Notes: generated by a model from the letters alone, not told the origin. DNA of 64,000 bases from Streptomyces sp. SLBN-118 (GCF_006715635.1 NZ_VFNP01000002.1:2418001-2482000); one strand, 5' to 3'; positions 51,084-62,103 are shown, counted from the first letter of the stretch. A program made the numbers and translations.

Positions 51084-52817
51084 GTGCTGATACGACTACT
51101 GCGGACACATTTGGGTCCGTACAGACGACCGATCACCCTCCTTGTGGTGCTGCAGCTGCTGCAGACCAGCGCCACTCTTTATCTGCCGACCCTCAACGCG
51201 GACATCATCGACAACGGTGTCGTGAAGGGGGACACGGGCTACATCCTGCGGCTCGGCGCGCTCATGATCGCGGTGAGCATCGTCCAGGTGTTCTGCAACA
51301 TCGGAGCCGTCTACTTCGGGGCGAGGACCGCCGCAGCGCTCGGGCGCGACGTCCGGGCCGCCGTCTTCGACCGGGTACAGAGCTTCTCCGCGCGGGAGGT
51401 CGGCCAGTTCGGCGCGCCCTCCCTGATCACCCGCACGACCAATGACGTCCAGCAGGTGCAGATGCTGGTCCTGATGGCGTTCACGCTCATGGTGTCGGCG
51501 CCGATCATGTGCGTCGGCGGCATCATCATGGCCCTCGGCCAGGATGTGCCGCTGTCGGTTGTGCTGCTCGCGGTGGTGCCGGTGCTCGGCATCGCCGTCT
51601 CGCTGATCGTCAAGAAGATGCGGCCGCTGTTCCGGACCATGCAGGAGCGGCTGGACACGGTGAACCGGGTGCTGCGGGAGCAGATCACAGGCAACCGCGT
51701 CATCCGTGCCTTCGTACGCGACGACTACGAGGCAGGGCGCTTCCGCGGCGCCAACAACGAGCTGACCGATGTGTCCCTGTCCACCGGACGGCTGATGGCG
51801 CTGATGTTCCCGACCGTCATGACGGTCGTGAACGTGTCGTCCATCGCCGTTGTCTGGTTCGGCGCACACCGCGTCGACAGCGGCGCGATCCAGATCGGCG
51901 CGCTGACCGCGTTCCTCGCGTATCTGATGCAGATCGTGATGGCCGTGATGATGGCCACCTTCATGTTCATGATGGTTCCGCGCGCCGAGGTCTGTGCCGA
52001 GCGGATCGAAGAGGTGCTGGACACGCGCTCGAGCGTGATCCCGCCGATCAAGGCCGTACGGGAGCTGCGCAGTCACGGGCATCTGGAGGTGCGGGACGTG
52101 GAGTTCCGCTATCCGGGGGCCGAGGAGTCGGTGCTGCGCGATGTCACGCTGGTGGCGCGGCCCGGCGAGACCACCGCGATCATCGGGTCGACGGGCAGCG
52201 GAAAATCGACGCTGCTCGGCCTCGTACCGCGGCTGTTCGACGCGACGGACGGCGAGGTGCTCGTCGACGGCGTGGATGTGCGTGACCTCGATCCGGCGCT
52301 GATGGCGAGGACGGTCGGGCTCGTGCCCCAGAAGCCGTACCTCTTCTCCGGGACCGTGGCCACCAATCTGCGCTACGGGAAGCCCGACGCGAGCGACGAG
52401 GAACTGTGGCAGGCGCTGGAAGTGGCGCAGGCCGCCGATTTCGTACGGGAGCTGGAAGGCGGGCTGAACGCACCGATCGCGCAGGGCGGCACCAATGTCT
52501 CCGGCGGTCAGCGCCAGCGCCTCGCGATCGCGCGGACCCTGGTGCAGCGTCCGGAGATCTATCTCTTCGACGACTCCTTCTCGGCCCTGGACTACTCCAC
52601 GGACGCGGCGTTGCGGGGCGCACTCGCCCGCGAGACCTCCGAGGCGACGGTCGTGATAGTTGCCCAGCGGGTGTCCACCATCCGTGACGCCGACCGCATC
52701 GTGGTCCTGGACGAGGGGCAGGTCGTGGGGGCCGGAAGCCATCACGAGCTGATGGAGAGCAATGAGACCTACCGAGAGATCGTGCTCTCGCAGCTGACGG
52801 AGGCTGAGGCCGCATGA
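51084..52817 (+). CDS. ABC exporter half, degenerate nucleotide site
   Basis: A 577-aa protein: six-helix membrane domain (about 1-320) and ATPase domain with Walker A GSTGSGKST (about 369), Q-loop LVPQKPYLF, signature VSGGQRQRLAIA and Walker B IYLFDDSFSALD, where the usual catalytic Glu is Asp. That marks the degenerate site of heterodimeric exporters. The GTG at 51084 fits the family N-terminus (VLIRLLRTHLGPYRRP); a longer frame starts at 51012. It overlaps the second half by 4 nt. Substrate probably a drug or lipid. Confidence 0.85.
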   Translation: MLIRLLRTHLGPYRRPITLLVVLQLLQTSATLYLPTLNADIIDNGVVKGDTGYILRLGALMIAVSIVQVFCNIGAVYFGARTAAALGRDVRAAVFDRVQSFSAREVGQFGAPSLITRTTNDVQQVQMLVLMAFTLMVSAPIMCVGGIIMALGQDVPLSVVLLAVVPVLGIAVSLIVKKMRPLFRTMQERLDTVNRVLREQITGNRVIRAFVRDDYEAGRFRGANNELTDVSLSTGRLMALMFPTVMTVVNVSSIAVVWFGAHRVDSGAIQIGALTAFLAYLMQIVMAVMMATFMFMMVPRAEVCAERIEEVLDTRSSVIPPIKAVRELRSHGHLEVRDVEFRYPGAEESVLRDVTLVARPGETTAIIGSTGSGKSTLLGLVPRLFDATDGEVLVDGVDVRDLDPALMARTVGLVPQKPYLFSGTVATNLRYGKPDASDEELWQALEVAQAADFVRELEGGLNAPIAQGGTNVSGGQRQRLAIARTLVQRPEIYLFDDSFSALDYSTDAALRGALARETSEATVVIVAQRVSTIRDADRIVVLDEGQVVGAGSHHELMESNETYREIVLSQLTEAEAA

Positions 52818-54736
52818 GCGGGCCGGGCGGACGGATGATGATGGGCCCCGTCGAGCGGTCCATGGACTTCAAGGGTTCGGGCAAACGGCTGCTGCGGCAG
52901 CTCGCGCCGGAGCGCATGACGCTGTGGGTGATGCTCGCGGCGGCAGTGCTGAGCGTCTCGTTCAACGTGGTCGGCCCGTGGATTCTGGGCCGGGCGACCG
53001 ACCTGGTCTTCGCCGGGGTCGTCGGCCGCGGGCTGGACACCGGCACCAGCAAGGAACAGGCGATCGAGGGTCTGCGGGACAAGGACCAGGGCGGGCTCGC
53101 TGACCTCCTGTCCGGCGTGGACTTCACCCCCGGCGAAGGCATCGACTTCACCGCCGTCGGCCATGTGCTGCTGACGGCGCTGGCGGTGTACGTCGCCGCC
53201 GGTCTGCTGATGCTGGTGGCGACCCGGCTGTCGATCCGGGTGATCAACCGGACCCTGTACCGGATGCGCGAGGAGGTACAGGCGAAGCTGTCGCGGCTGC
53301 CGCTGTCGTACTTCGACCGTGCCAAGCGCGGCGAGGTGCTCAGCCGGGCGACGAACGACATCGACAACATCTCGCAGACCCTGCAGCAGACGATGGGCCA
53401 GCTGATCAACTCGCTGCTGACCATCGTGGGCGTCCTGGCGATGATGTTCTGGATCTCGCCGCTGCTCGCGCTGGTCGCACTGGTGACGGTGCCGGTGTCG
53501 GTCGTCGTCGCCACGAAGGTCGGCAAGCGCTCGCAGCCGCATTTTGTGCAGCAGTGGAAGACCACCGGCAAGCTCAACGCCCACATCGAGGAGATGTACA
53601 CCGGTCATGCGCTGGTGAAGGTCTTCGGGCGGCAGGACGAGTCGGCCAGGGACTTCGCCGAGCAGAACGAGGCGCTGTACGAGGCTGGATTCAAGGCGCA
53701 GTTCAACAGCGGGGTCATGCAGCCGCTGATGTTCTTCGTCTCGAACCTCAACTATGTGCTGGTGGCCGTGGTCGGCGGGTTGCGGGTCGCCTCCGGCGCG
53801 CTGTCGATCGGCGACGTGCAGGCGTTCATCCAGTACTCCCGGCAGTTCTCGATGCCGCTGACGCAGGTCGCCTCGATGGCGAATCTCGTGCAGTCGGGCG
53901 TCGCGTCCGCCGAGCGGATCTTCGAACTCCTCGACGCGGAGGAGCAGGAGGCGGACTCGCCCTTGGCCGAGCGGCCGGAAAGCTCCAAGGGCCGGGTCTC
54001 CCTGGAGAAGGTCGCCTTCCGCTACGACCCGGACAAGCCGCTCATCGAGGATCTGTCGCTGAGCGTGGAGCCGGGTCACACGGTCGCGATCGTCGGTCCG
54101 ACGGGCGCGGGCAAGACGACCCTGGTGAACCTGCTGATGCGGTTCTACGAGGTCACCGGTGGCCGGATCAGCCTCGACGGGGTCGACGTCGCCAAGATGT
54201 CCCGCGAGGAACTGCGGTCCCGGATCGGGATGGTGCTCCAGGACACCTGGCTGTTCGGCGGCACGATCGCGGACAACATCGCGTACGGGGCCTCCCGGCA
54301 GGTGACGCGCGGGGAGATCGAGGAGGCGGCCCGCGCGGCGCACGCCGACCGGTTCATCCGTACACTGCCCGACGGCTACGACACGGTGATCGACGACGAG
54401 GGCTCGGGCGTGAGCGCGGGCGAGAAGCAGCTGATCACCATCGCGCGGGCGTTCCTGTCCGACCCGGTGATCCTGGTGCTCGACGAGGCGACGAGCTCGG
54501 TGGACACGCGTACCGAGGTGCTCATCCAGAAGGCGATGGCGCGGCTCGCCCACGGCCGCACGAGCTTCGTCATCGCGCACCGGCTGTCCACCATCAGGGA
54601 CGCGGACGTGATCCTGGTGATGGAGAGCGGGGCGATCGTCGAACAGGGCACGCATGAGGAGCTGTTGGCGGCGGACGGGGCGTATGCGCGGCTGTACGCG
54701 GCGCAGTTCGCCCAGGCGGTGGTGGAGGTGGAGTAG
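52814..54736 (+). CDS. ABC exporter half, canonical nucleotide site
   Basis: A 640-aa partner of the preceding gene (ATGA overlap). It has an extra loop after the first helix, a six-helix membrane domain, Walker A GPTGAGKTT, signature VSAGEKQLITIA (a variant of LSGGQ) and Walker B VILVLDEATSS with the catalytic Glu intact. Together the two form a heterodimeric type IV exporter. A strong terminator follows. Confidence 0.88.
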   Translation: MSGPGGRMMMGPVERSMDFKGSGKRLLRQLAPERMTLWVMLAAAVLSVSFNVVGPWILGRATDLVFAGVVGRGLDTGTSKEQAIEGLRDKDQGGLADLLSGVDFTPGEGIDFTAVGHVLLTALAVYVAAGLLMLVATRLSIRVINRTLYRMREEVQAKLSRLPLSYFDRAKRGEVLSRATNDIDNISQTLQQTMGQLINSLLTIVGVLAMMFWISPLLALVALVTVPVSVVVATKVGKRSQPHFVQQWKTTGKLNAHIEEMYTGHALVKVFGRQDESARDFAEQNEALYEAGFKAQFNSGVMQPLMFFVSNLNYVLVAVVGGLRVASGALSIGDVQAFIQYSRQFSMPLTQVASMANLVQSGVASAERIFELLDAEEQEADSPLAERPESSKGRVSLEKVAFRYDPDKPLIEDLSLSVEPGHTVAIVGPTGAGKTTLVNLLMRFYEVTGGRISLDGVDVAKMSREELRSRIGMVLQDTWLFGGTIADNIAYGASRQVTRGEIEEAARAAHADRFIRTLPDGYDTVIDDEGSGVSAGEKQLITIARAFLSDPVILVLDEATSSVDTRTEVLIQKAMARLAHGRTSFVIAHRLSTIRDADVILVMESGAIVEQGTHEELLAADGAYARLYAAQFAQAVVEVE

Positions 54737-54743
54737 CGAACCT

Positions 54744-54794
54744 GGGCAGGCCCGGGACCCCGCGCGAAGCGCGTACGGGGTCCCGGGCCTGCCC
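54744..54794. terminator. Strong bidirectional terminator
   Basis: An 18-bp perfect inverted repeat (54744-54761 with 54777-54794); the 15-nt loop holds a smaller GCGCG-AA-GCGCG-like hairpin. It separates the ABC genes from the convergent hrdA-type gene. Confidence 0.8.
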
Positions 54795-54870
54795 CGGTTC
54801 GGGAGGGGGGTACCTCCCACAGCCGCCGGCCGCGGGGTCGGGACAGGCCCCTGCGCAGCGGTCACGCCCC

Positions 54871-55968
54871 TCAGTCCAGGTAACCCCGTAGCTGGTCCGC
54901 GAACGCGTGGTCTCTGAGTTTGTTGAGCGTCTTGGACTCGATCTGGCGGATGCGCTCCCGCGTCACGCCGAAGATCCGGCCGATCTCCTCGAGCGTCCGC
55001 GGCCTCCCGTCCACCAGCCCGTACCGCAGCTGGACGACCTTCCGCTCGCGTTCGCCGAGCGTGGAGAGCACCGCCTCCAGGTGCTCGCGCAGCAGCAGGA
55101 AGGCAGCCGACTCGACGGGAGACGCCGCGTCGCCGTCCTCGATGAGGTCGCCGAGTGCCACGTCGTCCTCCTCGCCCACCGGCGCGTGCAGCGAGACCGG
55201 CTCCTGGGCGAGCCGCAGCACCTCGCTGACCCGCTCGGGTGCCAGGTCCAGCTGGACGGCCACCTCTTCGGGGGTGGGTTCGTAGCCGCGCTCCTGGAGC
55301 ATCCGGCGCTGGACCCGGACGACCCGGTTGATCAGTTCGACGACATGGACCGGGACCCGGATGGTGCGTGCCTGGTCGGCGAGGGCCCGGGACATGGCCT
55401 GGCGTATCCACCAGGTCGCGTACGTCGAGAACTTGTAGCCGCGGGCGTAGTCGAACTTCTCCACCGCCCTGATCAGGCCCAGGTTTCCCTCCTGGACGAG
55501 ATCGAGCATGGTCAGTCCGCGGCCCACATACCGCTTGGCCACGGAGACGACGAGCCGCAGGTTGGCCTCGATCAGCCGGCGCTTGGCCATCCGGCCCATG
55601 ACGACCAACTTGTCGAGATCGACGGCGAGTTGGGAATCGTCGATGTCGGGGGTGTTGGCGAGCCTCTCCTCGGCGAACAGACCGGCTTCCACGCGGCGCG
55701 CCAGCTCCACCTCCTCGACCGCCGTGAGCAGCGGAATCCTGCCGATCTCCCGCAGATACTGCCGGAACAGATCGGAGGAGGGCCCGCCGCTGTCGACGCG
55801 GCCGGCCCGGGGCTCCGGAGGCTCGGGCACATCCACAGTTTCCTCGACAACGGTCTCCGGGGCCGCCTGGGGCACGGCCTCGGGTTGCTGTACTGCCCGG
55901 CTCTGCGCGGGGACCTGCGCGGAGACGGCCGCGACAGCATCGGTCTCGGTCAGGGTCTGGGTCTGCAC
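54871..55968 (-). CDS. hrdA: Principal-like sigma factor, HrdA type
   Basis: A 365-aa group 1/2 sigma-70 factor. Region 1.2 ([17 protein letters not shown]), region 2 ([53 protein letters not shown]), region 3 and region 4 ([33 protein letters not shown]) are complete. The N-terminal about 60 residues are a low-complexity Pro/Glu/Val stretch in place of the long acidic region of HrdB. Its position next to dnaG matches hrdA as I recall it in Streptomyces coelicolor. It starts at a GTG with GGAGG upstream. Probably a non-essential, growth-condition sigma factor. Confidence 0.85.
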   Translation of the reverse strand: MQTQTLTETDAVAAVSAQVPAQSRAVQQPEAVPQAAPETVVEETVDVPEPPEPRAGRVDSGGPSSDLFRQYLREIGRIPLLTAVEEVELARRVEAGLFAEERLANTPDIDDSQLAVDLDKLVVMGRMAKRRLIEANLRLVVSVAKRYVGRGLTMLDLVQEGNLGLIRAVEKFDYARGYKFSTYATWWIRQAMSRALADQARTIRVPVHVVELINRVVRVQRRMLQERGYEPTPEEVAVQLDLAPERVSEVLRLAQEPVSLHAPVGEEDDVALGDLIEDGDAASPVESAAFLLLREHLEAVLSTLGERERKVVQLRYGLVDGRPRTLEEIGRIFGVTRERIRQIESKTLNKLRDHAFADQLRGYLD

Positions 55969-56228
55969 GGGGGCGACCTCCAGGTGATCGCTGCCGGTTC
56001 GGGGGTGTGCGGCAGCGGGACGTGGGCGGCCGGGCCGCTTTCCGTCCCGTACACGATGAGCGGATCCGCGGGAGTGAGAGGCCCACTGTGGGTGGACCGG
56101 CCGCGCTCCGAGGACTCAGGCACCGCACCCAGTGTGGGGTACGACACACAGCCGCCACGAGGGGCGTGCGAGCACTTTTTGAGTCCCGTGTGTGACCGGA
56201 CGGTTACCGCAGCGGGGGCTGCCGGCGT

Positions 56229-58124
56229 CTAGAGAGCGTCCGCGCCCTGGTTGCGCAGGGACTGGGCGTACTGCTGGAGCACCCACACCTCGTTCTGCGC
56301 GGCCGCAAGCTGCTCCGCGGACACGTTGCTGCCGAGCCGGGTGAGACTGCCCTGAACCTCGCTGATACGGCGGTCCACGGCCCGCACGCGGACCTGAACG
56401 AGCTGCATCCCGGCGTACGTCTCGTCGATGGACTTGCCGATGAAGACCTCGACGGCGAGTTCGGTGATGAGGCTGCGCACGGTGTCGTTGGGCGCGGCGT
56501 CGAGAACCTTGGCAAGGTACTCCCGCTCCTCGGCAAGGCCCTGCTCGGCGCCGCCCGCCTGCTCGATGCAGTGGCGTACGGCCGCATAGGGCGCGGCCGT
56601 GAACTCGTCGACGCCGTACGCGTCGAAGGCGGGCGACACCAGCTCGGGCCGTTGCAGGGCAAGCTTCAGCAGCTCCCGCTCGGTGCGGGCCGCCGGGCTG
56701 CGCAGATTCAGCGGCGGTCCTGAGCCGGCCCGCGCCGGGGCCTGCGGCAGCGGAGCCGAGCGGCGCTGCTGCGGCTGCTGGCCGCCCCGGTCGCGGGCCC
56801 AGCGGGCGAGCTGGGCGACGCGCTTGACGACGAACTGCGTGTCCAGGATGCCGAGCATGCCCGCGAGCTGCACCGCGACCTCGTGCTGCGCACCGCTGTT
56901 CTTGATGCGTGCGACGACGGGCGCCGCCTCGTCGAGTGCCGTCGCCCTGCCCGCGGGTGTTTCCAGGTCGTAGCGGGCCACGATCTGCCGCAGCGCGAAC
57001 TCGAAGAGCGGGGTACGGGGCTCGACCAGCTCGGCGACCGCGTCGTCCCCCTTGGCGAGGCGCAGCTCGCAGGGGTCCATCCCGTCGGGGGCGATCGCGA
57101 TGTACGTCTCGGCGGCGAACTTCTGGTCGTCCTCGAAGGCTCGCAGCGCGGCCTTCTGGCCGGCCGCATCGCCGTCGAAGGTGAAGATGACGCGGGCGCT
57201 CCCGTTGTCCATCAACAGCCGCCGGAGGATCTTGATGTGGTCGCCGCCGAAGGCGGTGCCGCAGGTGGCGATCGCCGTGGTGACCCCGGCCAGATGACAG
57301 GCCATCACATCCGTGTAGCCCTCGACGACCACGGCCCGGCTGGTCTTGGCGATCTCCTTCTTCGCAAGATCGATGCCGTAGAGCATCTGTGACTTCTTGT
57401 AGATGCCCGTCTCGGGGGTGTTGAGGTACTTCGGCCCGTTGTCGCTCTCGTACAGCTTGCGCGCTCCGAAGCCGACGACATCGCCCGAGATGTCGCGGAT
57501 CGGCCACATCAGCCGACCGCGGAAACGGTCGATGGGTCCGCGGCGGCCGTCCTGGGAGAGGCCGGAGAGGATCAGCTCCTTGTCGCTGAACCCCTTGCCG
57601 CGCAGAAAGCGGGTGAGGTGGTCCCAGCCCTGCGGGCTGTAGCCGACGCTGAAGTGCCGGGCCGCGGCCTGGTCGAAGCCGCGCTCGGCGAGGAACGCAC
57701 GGCCCGTCTCCGCCTCGGGGCCGTTCTCCAGCTGCTCGATGTAGAACTGCGCGGCGATCTTGTGTGCCTCGACAAGACGGATGCGCTCGCCCCGCTGGTG
57801 GGCCGGGTTGTAACCGCCCTCCTCGTAGCGCAGGGTGATGCCCGCCGTCGCGGCGAGGCGCTCGACCGTCTCGGAGAAGGAGAGGTGGTCGATCTTCATC
57901 ACGAAGGCGATGGTGTCGCCGCCTTCCTGGCAGCCGAAGCAGTGGAAGAGACCCTTGCTCGGGCTGACCTGGAAGGAGGGGGACTTCTCGTCGTGGAAGG
58001 GGCACAGCCCCTTCAGATTCCCGCCGCCCGCGTTGCGCAGCTGGAGGTATTCGGAAACAACGGCGTCGATCGGGACCGCGTCCCGGACCGCCTTCACGTC
58101 GTCATCGTTGATCCTGCCTGCCAC
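56229..58124 (-). CDS. dnaG: DNA primase
   Basis: A 631-aa DnaG. N-terminal zinc ribbon (CPFHDEKSPSF, FHCFGCQEGGD), catalytic core with the TOPRIM signature VVVEGYTDVMA and FDGDAAGQKA, and a C-terminal helicase-binding domain. It makes RNA primers at replication forks. Upstream of hrdA in the same direction, separated by 260 nt with no visible gene. Confidence 0.95.
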   Translation of the reverse strand: MAGRINDDDVKAVRDAVPIDAVVSEYLQLRNAGGGNLKGLCPFHDEKSPSFQVSPSKGLFHCFGCQEGGDTIAFVMKIDHLSFSETVERLAATAGITLRYEEGGYNPAHQRGERIRLVEAHKIAAQFYIEQLENGPEAETGRAFLAERGFDQAAARHFSVGYSPQGWDHLTRFLRGKGFSDKELILSGLSQDGRRGPIDRFRGRLMWPIRDISGDVVGFGARKLYESDNGPKYLNTPETGIYKKSQMLYGIDLAKKEIAKTSRAVVVEGYTDVMACHLAGVTTAIATCGTAFGGDHIKILRRLLMDNGSARVIFTFDGDAAGQKAALRAFEDDQKFAAETYIAIAPDGMDPCELRLAKGDDAVAELVEPRTPLFEFALRQIVARYDLETPAGRATALDEAAPVVARIKNSGAQHEVAVQLAGMLGILDTQFVVKRVAQLARWARDRGGQQPQQRRSAPLPQAPARAGSGPPLNLRSPAARTERELLKLALQRPELVSPAFDAYGVDEFTAAPYAAVRHCIEQAGGAEQGLAEEREYLAKVLDAAPNDTVRSLITELAVEVFIGKSIDETYAGMQLVQVRVRAVDRRISEVQGSLTRLGSNVSAEQLAAAQNEVWVLQQYAQSLRNQGADAL

Positions 58125-58158
58125 GCGTGAAGTCTACGGTGGCGCGATGACACTCCCG

Positions 58159-59421
58159 TCAGCCGTTGAGGGAAGTGAGCGGTACGGAAGGGTCGGCGAG
58201 GGCTTCCGGGTCCACCGGGGCACCCGAGCGGATCAACTGCTGGATGGGGTCGGTGACATCCCACACATTCACGTTCATCCCGGCAAGCACCCGGCGGTCC
58301 TTCTTCCAGAAGGCGATGAACTGCCGCTTGCCGGCGTCGCCCCGCAGCACCACCTGGTCGTACGAACCGGGCGGCGCCCAGCCCGAGTACTCCAGGCCGA
58401 GGTCGTACTGGTCGGAGAAGAAGTACGGGATGCGGTCGTAGGAGACCTCCTTGCCGAGCATCGCGCGGGCTGCCGCGGGGCCGCCGTTGAGGGCGTTGGC
58501 CCAGTGCTCGACGCGCAGCCGGGACCCCAGGAGCGGGTGGTGCGCTGCCGCGACGTCGCCCGCCGCGTAGATGTCGGGGTCGGAGGTGCGCAGGCTCGCG
58601 TCGACGGCGATGCCCCCGCCGTGCGCACGGTCCGCCATCTCCAGACCGGCTGTCTCGGCCAGAGAGGTGCGCGGGGCGGCCCCGATCGCGGCGAGGACGG
58701 CGTGCGCGGGGTGCTCGTCGCCGTCGTCGGTGCGGGCCGCGAGCACCATGCCGTCCTGCCCGGTGATCTCGGTGAGGCGGGCGCCGAAGTGGAAGCGGAC
58801 GCCGTGCTCCCGGTGGAGCTCGGTGAACATCTGGCCCAGCTCGGGGCCGATGACCCGCTGCAGCGGGGTGGCCTCCGGTTCGACGATCATGACCTCGGCG
58901 CCGTAGCCACGGGCGGCCGATGCGACCTCCAGGCCGATCCAGCCCGCGCCCGCGATGAGCAGTTGGCCGTTGTCGCGGCCGAGCGCGGTGAGCGCCCGGC
59001 GCAGCCGGTCGGCGTGGGCGAGGCGGCGCAGATGGTGGACGCCGGCCAGCTCGGTGCCGGGGATGTCGAGCCGGCGCGGCTCGGCTCCGGTGGCCAGCAG
59101 CAGCTTGTCGTAGTGCAGGACGGTGCCCTCGCCGAGCCGGACGGACTTGGCTTCCCGGTCGATGGCGACGACGGTCTGGCCGAGGTGCAGTTCGACATCG
59201 GCCTGGGCGTACCAGCCGGGTTTGTGGACGAAGACGCTGTCGCGTTCGTCCTTGCCCGACAGATAGCCCTTGGACAGCGGCGGGCGCTCATAGGGGTGGT
59301 CGCGTTCGTCGCCGATGAGGATCACTCGTCCGGTGAACCCCTCGGCGCGGAGGGTCTCGGCGGCCTTGGCCCCGGCCAGTCCACCGCCGACGATGACGAA
59401 TGTCCGATGTGCGTCGACCAC
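58159..59421 (-). CDS. FAD-dependent ferredoxin/rubredoxin reductase-like oxidoreductase
   Basis: A 420-aa pyridine-nucleotide-disulfide-type flavoprotein. FAD-binding VIVGGGLAGAKAAE at the N-terminus, NAD(P)-binding LIAGAGWIGLEVASAA in the middle, and second FAD motif IYAAGDVAA near residue 280. The C-terminal WxxA region (VEHWANALNGG) and reductase C-terminal domain resemble ferredoxin-NAD(P) reductases of the BenC/putidaredoxin reductase group. The GTG at 59421 follows GGAGG. Electron acceptor unknown. Confidence 0.85.
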   Translation of the reverse strand: MVDAHRTFVIVGGGLAGAKAAETLRAEGFTGRVILIGDERDHPYERPPLSKGYLSGKDERDSVFVHKPGWYAQADVELHLGQTVVAIDREAKSVRLGEGTVLHYDKLLLATGAEPRRLDIPGTELAGVHHLRRLAHADRLRRALTALGRDNGQLLIAGAGWIGLEVASAARGYGAEVMIVEPEATPLQRVIGPELGQMFTELHREHGVRFHFGARLTEITGQDGMVLAARTDDGDEHPAHAVLAAIGAAPRTSLAETAGLEMADRAHGGGIAVDASLRTSDPDIYAAGDVAAAHHPLLGSRLRVEHWANALNGGPAAARAMLGKEVSYDRIPYFFSDQYDLGLEYSGWAPPGSYDQVVLRGDAGKRQFIAFWKKDRRVLAGMNVNVWDVTDPIQQLIRSGAPVDPEALADPSVPLTSLNG

Positions 59422-59550
59422 TTGATGCCTCCTCTTTGCTTTCACGCTGCTCAGCCTTCAGCGAGCGTCCCGCACGGAGCGTTATGGCGGAAGAGGGAGT
59501 GACCCGTGGGCGTGTCATCGCGGACCCGCCCGGACTGCTCCCCCGGCTGG

Positions 59551-60882
59551 TCAGCGGCGTGTCGTGAGATGGGTGTGCAAGGTGCGGGCCGAGGCGTCCG
59601 TGAGGGATGCCAGCTGGTCGACGATCACCCGCTTGCGCGCGCGGTCGTCGGGCGCGGCGTCGAACTGGGCCCGGAACTGCGGTTCGAGACTCTCGGGTGC
59701 CCGAGCAGTGAGCGCCTCGGCCAGCTCCGCCAGCACGATACGCTGGTCGGCCCGGAGTGCTTCCTGTTCGGCGCGCTGCATCACATAGCGGTCGGCGACG
59801 GCCTTGAGTACGGCGCACTCGTTGCGGGTGGCGGGCGGAACGACCAGTTCGGCGGCGTACCGGGTGAGCCGGCCGGAGCCGTACGCCTCGCGGGTCGCAC
59901 CCTCCGCGGCCAGGCAGAACCGGCCGATGAGCTGGCTGGTGGCGTCCTTGAGCCGGGCCTGCGCAACCGCTGAGCCGTCGTAGTGGTGCGGCCACCACTC
60001 CTGGTCGACGAGCCGGTCCAGGGCCTCGGCCAGCTCCTGCGGATCGGTGTCCTCGGGGACGTACCGGCCGATCGCGACCCGGAAGATGTCGCTGCGCTCC
60101 GGTTCGGCGAGCAGGAGGCCCGGGTCGACATGGCCGGCGTGCAGACCGTCCTCGAAGTCGTGCACCGAGTAGGCCACGTCGTCGGACCAGTCCATGACCT
60201 GGGCCTCGAAGCATTTCCCGTACGCGGGCGCTCCCTCACGGGCCCACTCGAAGACCGGCAGGTCGTCCTCGTAGACCCCGAATTTCACCGAGTCGGGGGC
60301 GGAGGGATGCCCGCCGCGCGGCCACGGGTATTTGGTGGCTGCGTCCAGGGCGGCGCGGGTGAGATTGAGGCCGACGCTCACGAGATCGCCGTATGCGTCG
60401 TGGACGAAGCGCTTGGGCTCGATACGGGTCAGCAGGCGCAGTGACTGGGCGTTGCCCTCGAAGCCGCCGCAGTCCTTGGCAAAGTCGTTGAGCGCCTGTT
60501 CACCGTTGTGCCCGAAGGGCGGATGGCCCATGTCGTGGGCGAGGCAGGCGGCCTCGACGAGATCCGGGTCGCAGCCGAGTGCCGCGCCGAGCTCGCGTCC
60601 GACCTGGGCGCACTCAAGGGAGTGGGTGAGCCGGGTGCGCGGGCTGGCGTCCCAGGCCAGATTGCGCGTGCCGGGGGTCACCACCTGGGTCTTTCCGGCG
60701 AGTCTGCGCAATGCCGAGGAGTGCAGCACACGCGCGCGGTCGCGCTGGAAGGCGGTGCGGCCGGGGCGCTTGTCCGGTTCGGGGGCGAAACGGTCGGTGG
60801 CTGCCTCGTCGTACGCGTCGTGTCCGTGGGGTCCGGGGGATCCGCCGGGGCCTGATGAGGTGGTGCTGGTGGTGCCTGCCAT
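59551..60882 (-). CDS. dgt: dGTPase-like dNTP triphosphohydrolase
   Basis: A 443-aa HD-domain enzyme. [16 protein letters not shown] and [16 protein letters not shown] contain the His and His-Asp metal ligands, with [14 protein letters not shown] as the distal Asp. It cleaves dNTPs to nucleosides and triphosphate. The ATG at 60882 ([10 protein letters not shown]) is preferred. The dnaG-dgt proximity is common in actinobacteria. Confidence 0.88.
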   Translation of the reverse strand: MAGTTSTTSSGPGGSPGPHGHDAYDEAATDRFAPEPDKRPGRTAFQRDRARVLHSSALRRLAGKTQVVTPGTRNLAWDASPRTRLTHSLECAQVGRELGAALGCDPDLVEAACLAHDMGHPPFGHNGEQALNDFAKDCGGFEGNAQSLRLLTRIEPKRFVHDAYGDLVSVGLNLTRAALDAATKYPWPRGGHPSAPDSVKFGVYEDDLPVFEWAREGAPAYGKCFEAQVMDWSDDVAYSVHDFEDGLHAGHVDPGLLLAEPERSDIFRVAIGRYVPEDTDPQELAEALDRLVDQEWWPHHYDGSAVAQARLKDATSQLIGRFCLAAEGATREAYGSGRLTRYAAELVVPPATRNECAVLKAVADRYVMQRAEQEALRADQRIVLAELAEALTARAPESLEPQFRAQFDAAPDDRARKRVIVDQLASLTDASARTLHTHLTTRR

Positions 60883-60928
60883 GCACCGAAGGTAACCGCA
60901 GCGGGTCGCGGACGGGCGACCGAGCGGG

Positions 60929-61876
60929 TTACGCGGTGGCGAGTTCGCGCCGCTGAGCGGCATGCCTCGGCGTGCTCAGTGCTTCTTCGTAGCGCCGCAG
61001 CAGCAGCCGGGCCAGGGCCGGATGCGCGCCCAGCGGTTCGGCGGCGATCCAGGGCGACGCGCTTGCACTGGCGGTGGAGAACTGTCCGGGGCATACGAAG
61101 TAGGAGGCGACGGCGATGCGGTGGCGGCCGCGTGCGGTGAGCGCACGGATGGCCGCGGGCACGGTCGGCGAGGCGGCCGAGGCGTACGCGGGAACGACCG
61201 GCACGCCGCCCAGGCGCTCGCTGAGCAGGTCGGCCGTGCGGCGGGTGTCCGATGCGGAGTCGGGGTCGCGCGATCCCGCCGCGGCCAGGACCACTCCGGC
61301 GCTGCGGCCGGTGCCGTCCTCGGGCCGCCAGCCCGCATCGGCCAGGCGGGAGCACAGCGCCTCGAGGAGGAGGGGGTGCGGGCCGAGCGGGGCGGCGATC
61401 CGTATGTCCGCATCAGGCAGCGCCGCGGCTGCCTGCGGCAGATCGTGCTTGACGTGGTGGCCGCGGCCGAGGAGCAGCGGGACGAGGACGGCCCGGGTGC
61501 CCTGTCCATGCCGCTCTGCGTGCAGCGCGGCGAGAGTGTCGGAGAGCAGTGGCTCGTTCAGCTCGATGTGGCCGAGGCGGACGTCGAGGCTGGGGCGCAG
61601 CTCACGGACCACGTCGAGGAGCGCGGTGGCGGTGCGCAGGGCGCGCGGGTCGCGGCTGCCGTGGGCGACGGCGACAAGGGTGGGCCGTTCTGTCGGTGGC
61701 ATACGCCTGCGGGCTCCGTTTCGTGTGACGTGGCTGAGTTGGGTGCCCAGCTGGTCGGTGATGCGCGAGAGCAACTGCGCGGTGGTGGCGAGGGGCGTCG
61801 AGTCGAAGAGCCCGGCGTCCAGGGGCTTGGCGTCCAGGGGCAGGGACTCGCGAGGGTGTACTGCCGGCTCCGTCAT
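60929..61876 (-). CDS. Sirohydrochlorin chelatase (CbiX/SirB-type)
   Basis: A 315-aa duplicated chelatase. The first half has [12 protein letters not shown] and [14 protein letters not shown] (catalytic histidines) and the second half repeats the fold with [12 protein letters not shown]. It inserts cobalt or iron into sirohydrochlorin for cobalamin or siroheme synthesis. Siroheme is needed for nitrite and sulfite reductases, and a nitrate-reductase-like gene begins at the window's right edge. About 60 N-terminal residues are a non-conserved extension. Confidence 0.82.
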   Translation of the reverse strand: MTEPAVHPRESLPLDAKPLDAGLFDSTPLATTAQLLSRITDQLGTQLSHVTRNGARRRMPPTERPTLVAVAHGSRDPRALRTATALLDVVRELRPSLDVRLGHIELNEPLLSDTLAALHAERHGQGTRAVLVPLLLGRGHHVKHDLPQAAAALPDADIRIAAPLGPHPLLLEALCSRLADAGWRPEDGTGRSAGVVLAAAGSRDPDSASDTRRTADLLSERLGGVPVVPAYASAASPTVPAAIRALTARGRHRIAVASYFVCPGQFSTASASASPWIAAEPLGAHPALARLLLRRYEEALSTPRHAAQRRELATA

Positions 61877-62030
61877 GAACCGATCCTGCCGGGCCGAGAT
61901 TGCAGGGTCGTTGCGTGACGGTGACGGGTGTTTTCCACGGGCTCACCGGCTCGGCCCCGGCTTTGTCGGACTCCCCACCTCCTGCGATCCACCGCCGGCT
62001 GCGCAAGCGCCGGCCGCGTGGACGGCACCC

Positions 62031-62090
62031 GACCGGTCCGGACCGGACCGATGCCGACCGATGCGGACCGAACCGATCCGGACCGAACAG
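62031..62090. repeat. GGACCG-rich imperfect tandem repeat
   Basis: Several copies of GGACCG, GACCGATGC and related words in about 60 nt upstream of the YdcF-like gene. No coding support; could affect the promoter or be simple-sequence DNA. Confidence 0.6.
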
Positions 62091-62103
62091 CGTCTGACCA
62101 GGT

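Noticed and set aside
52769..56158. Very long minus-strand open frame (over 1100 codons) under the ABC exporter and sigma factor genes
   Set aside because: It is the antisense shadow of high-GC genes; the plus-strand ABC genes and the sigma factor have clear motifs, starts and stops.
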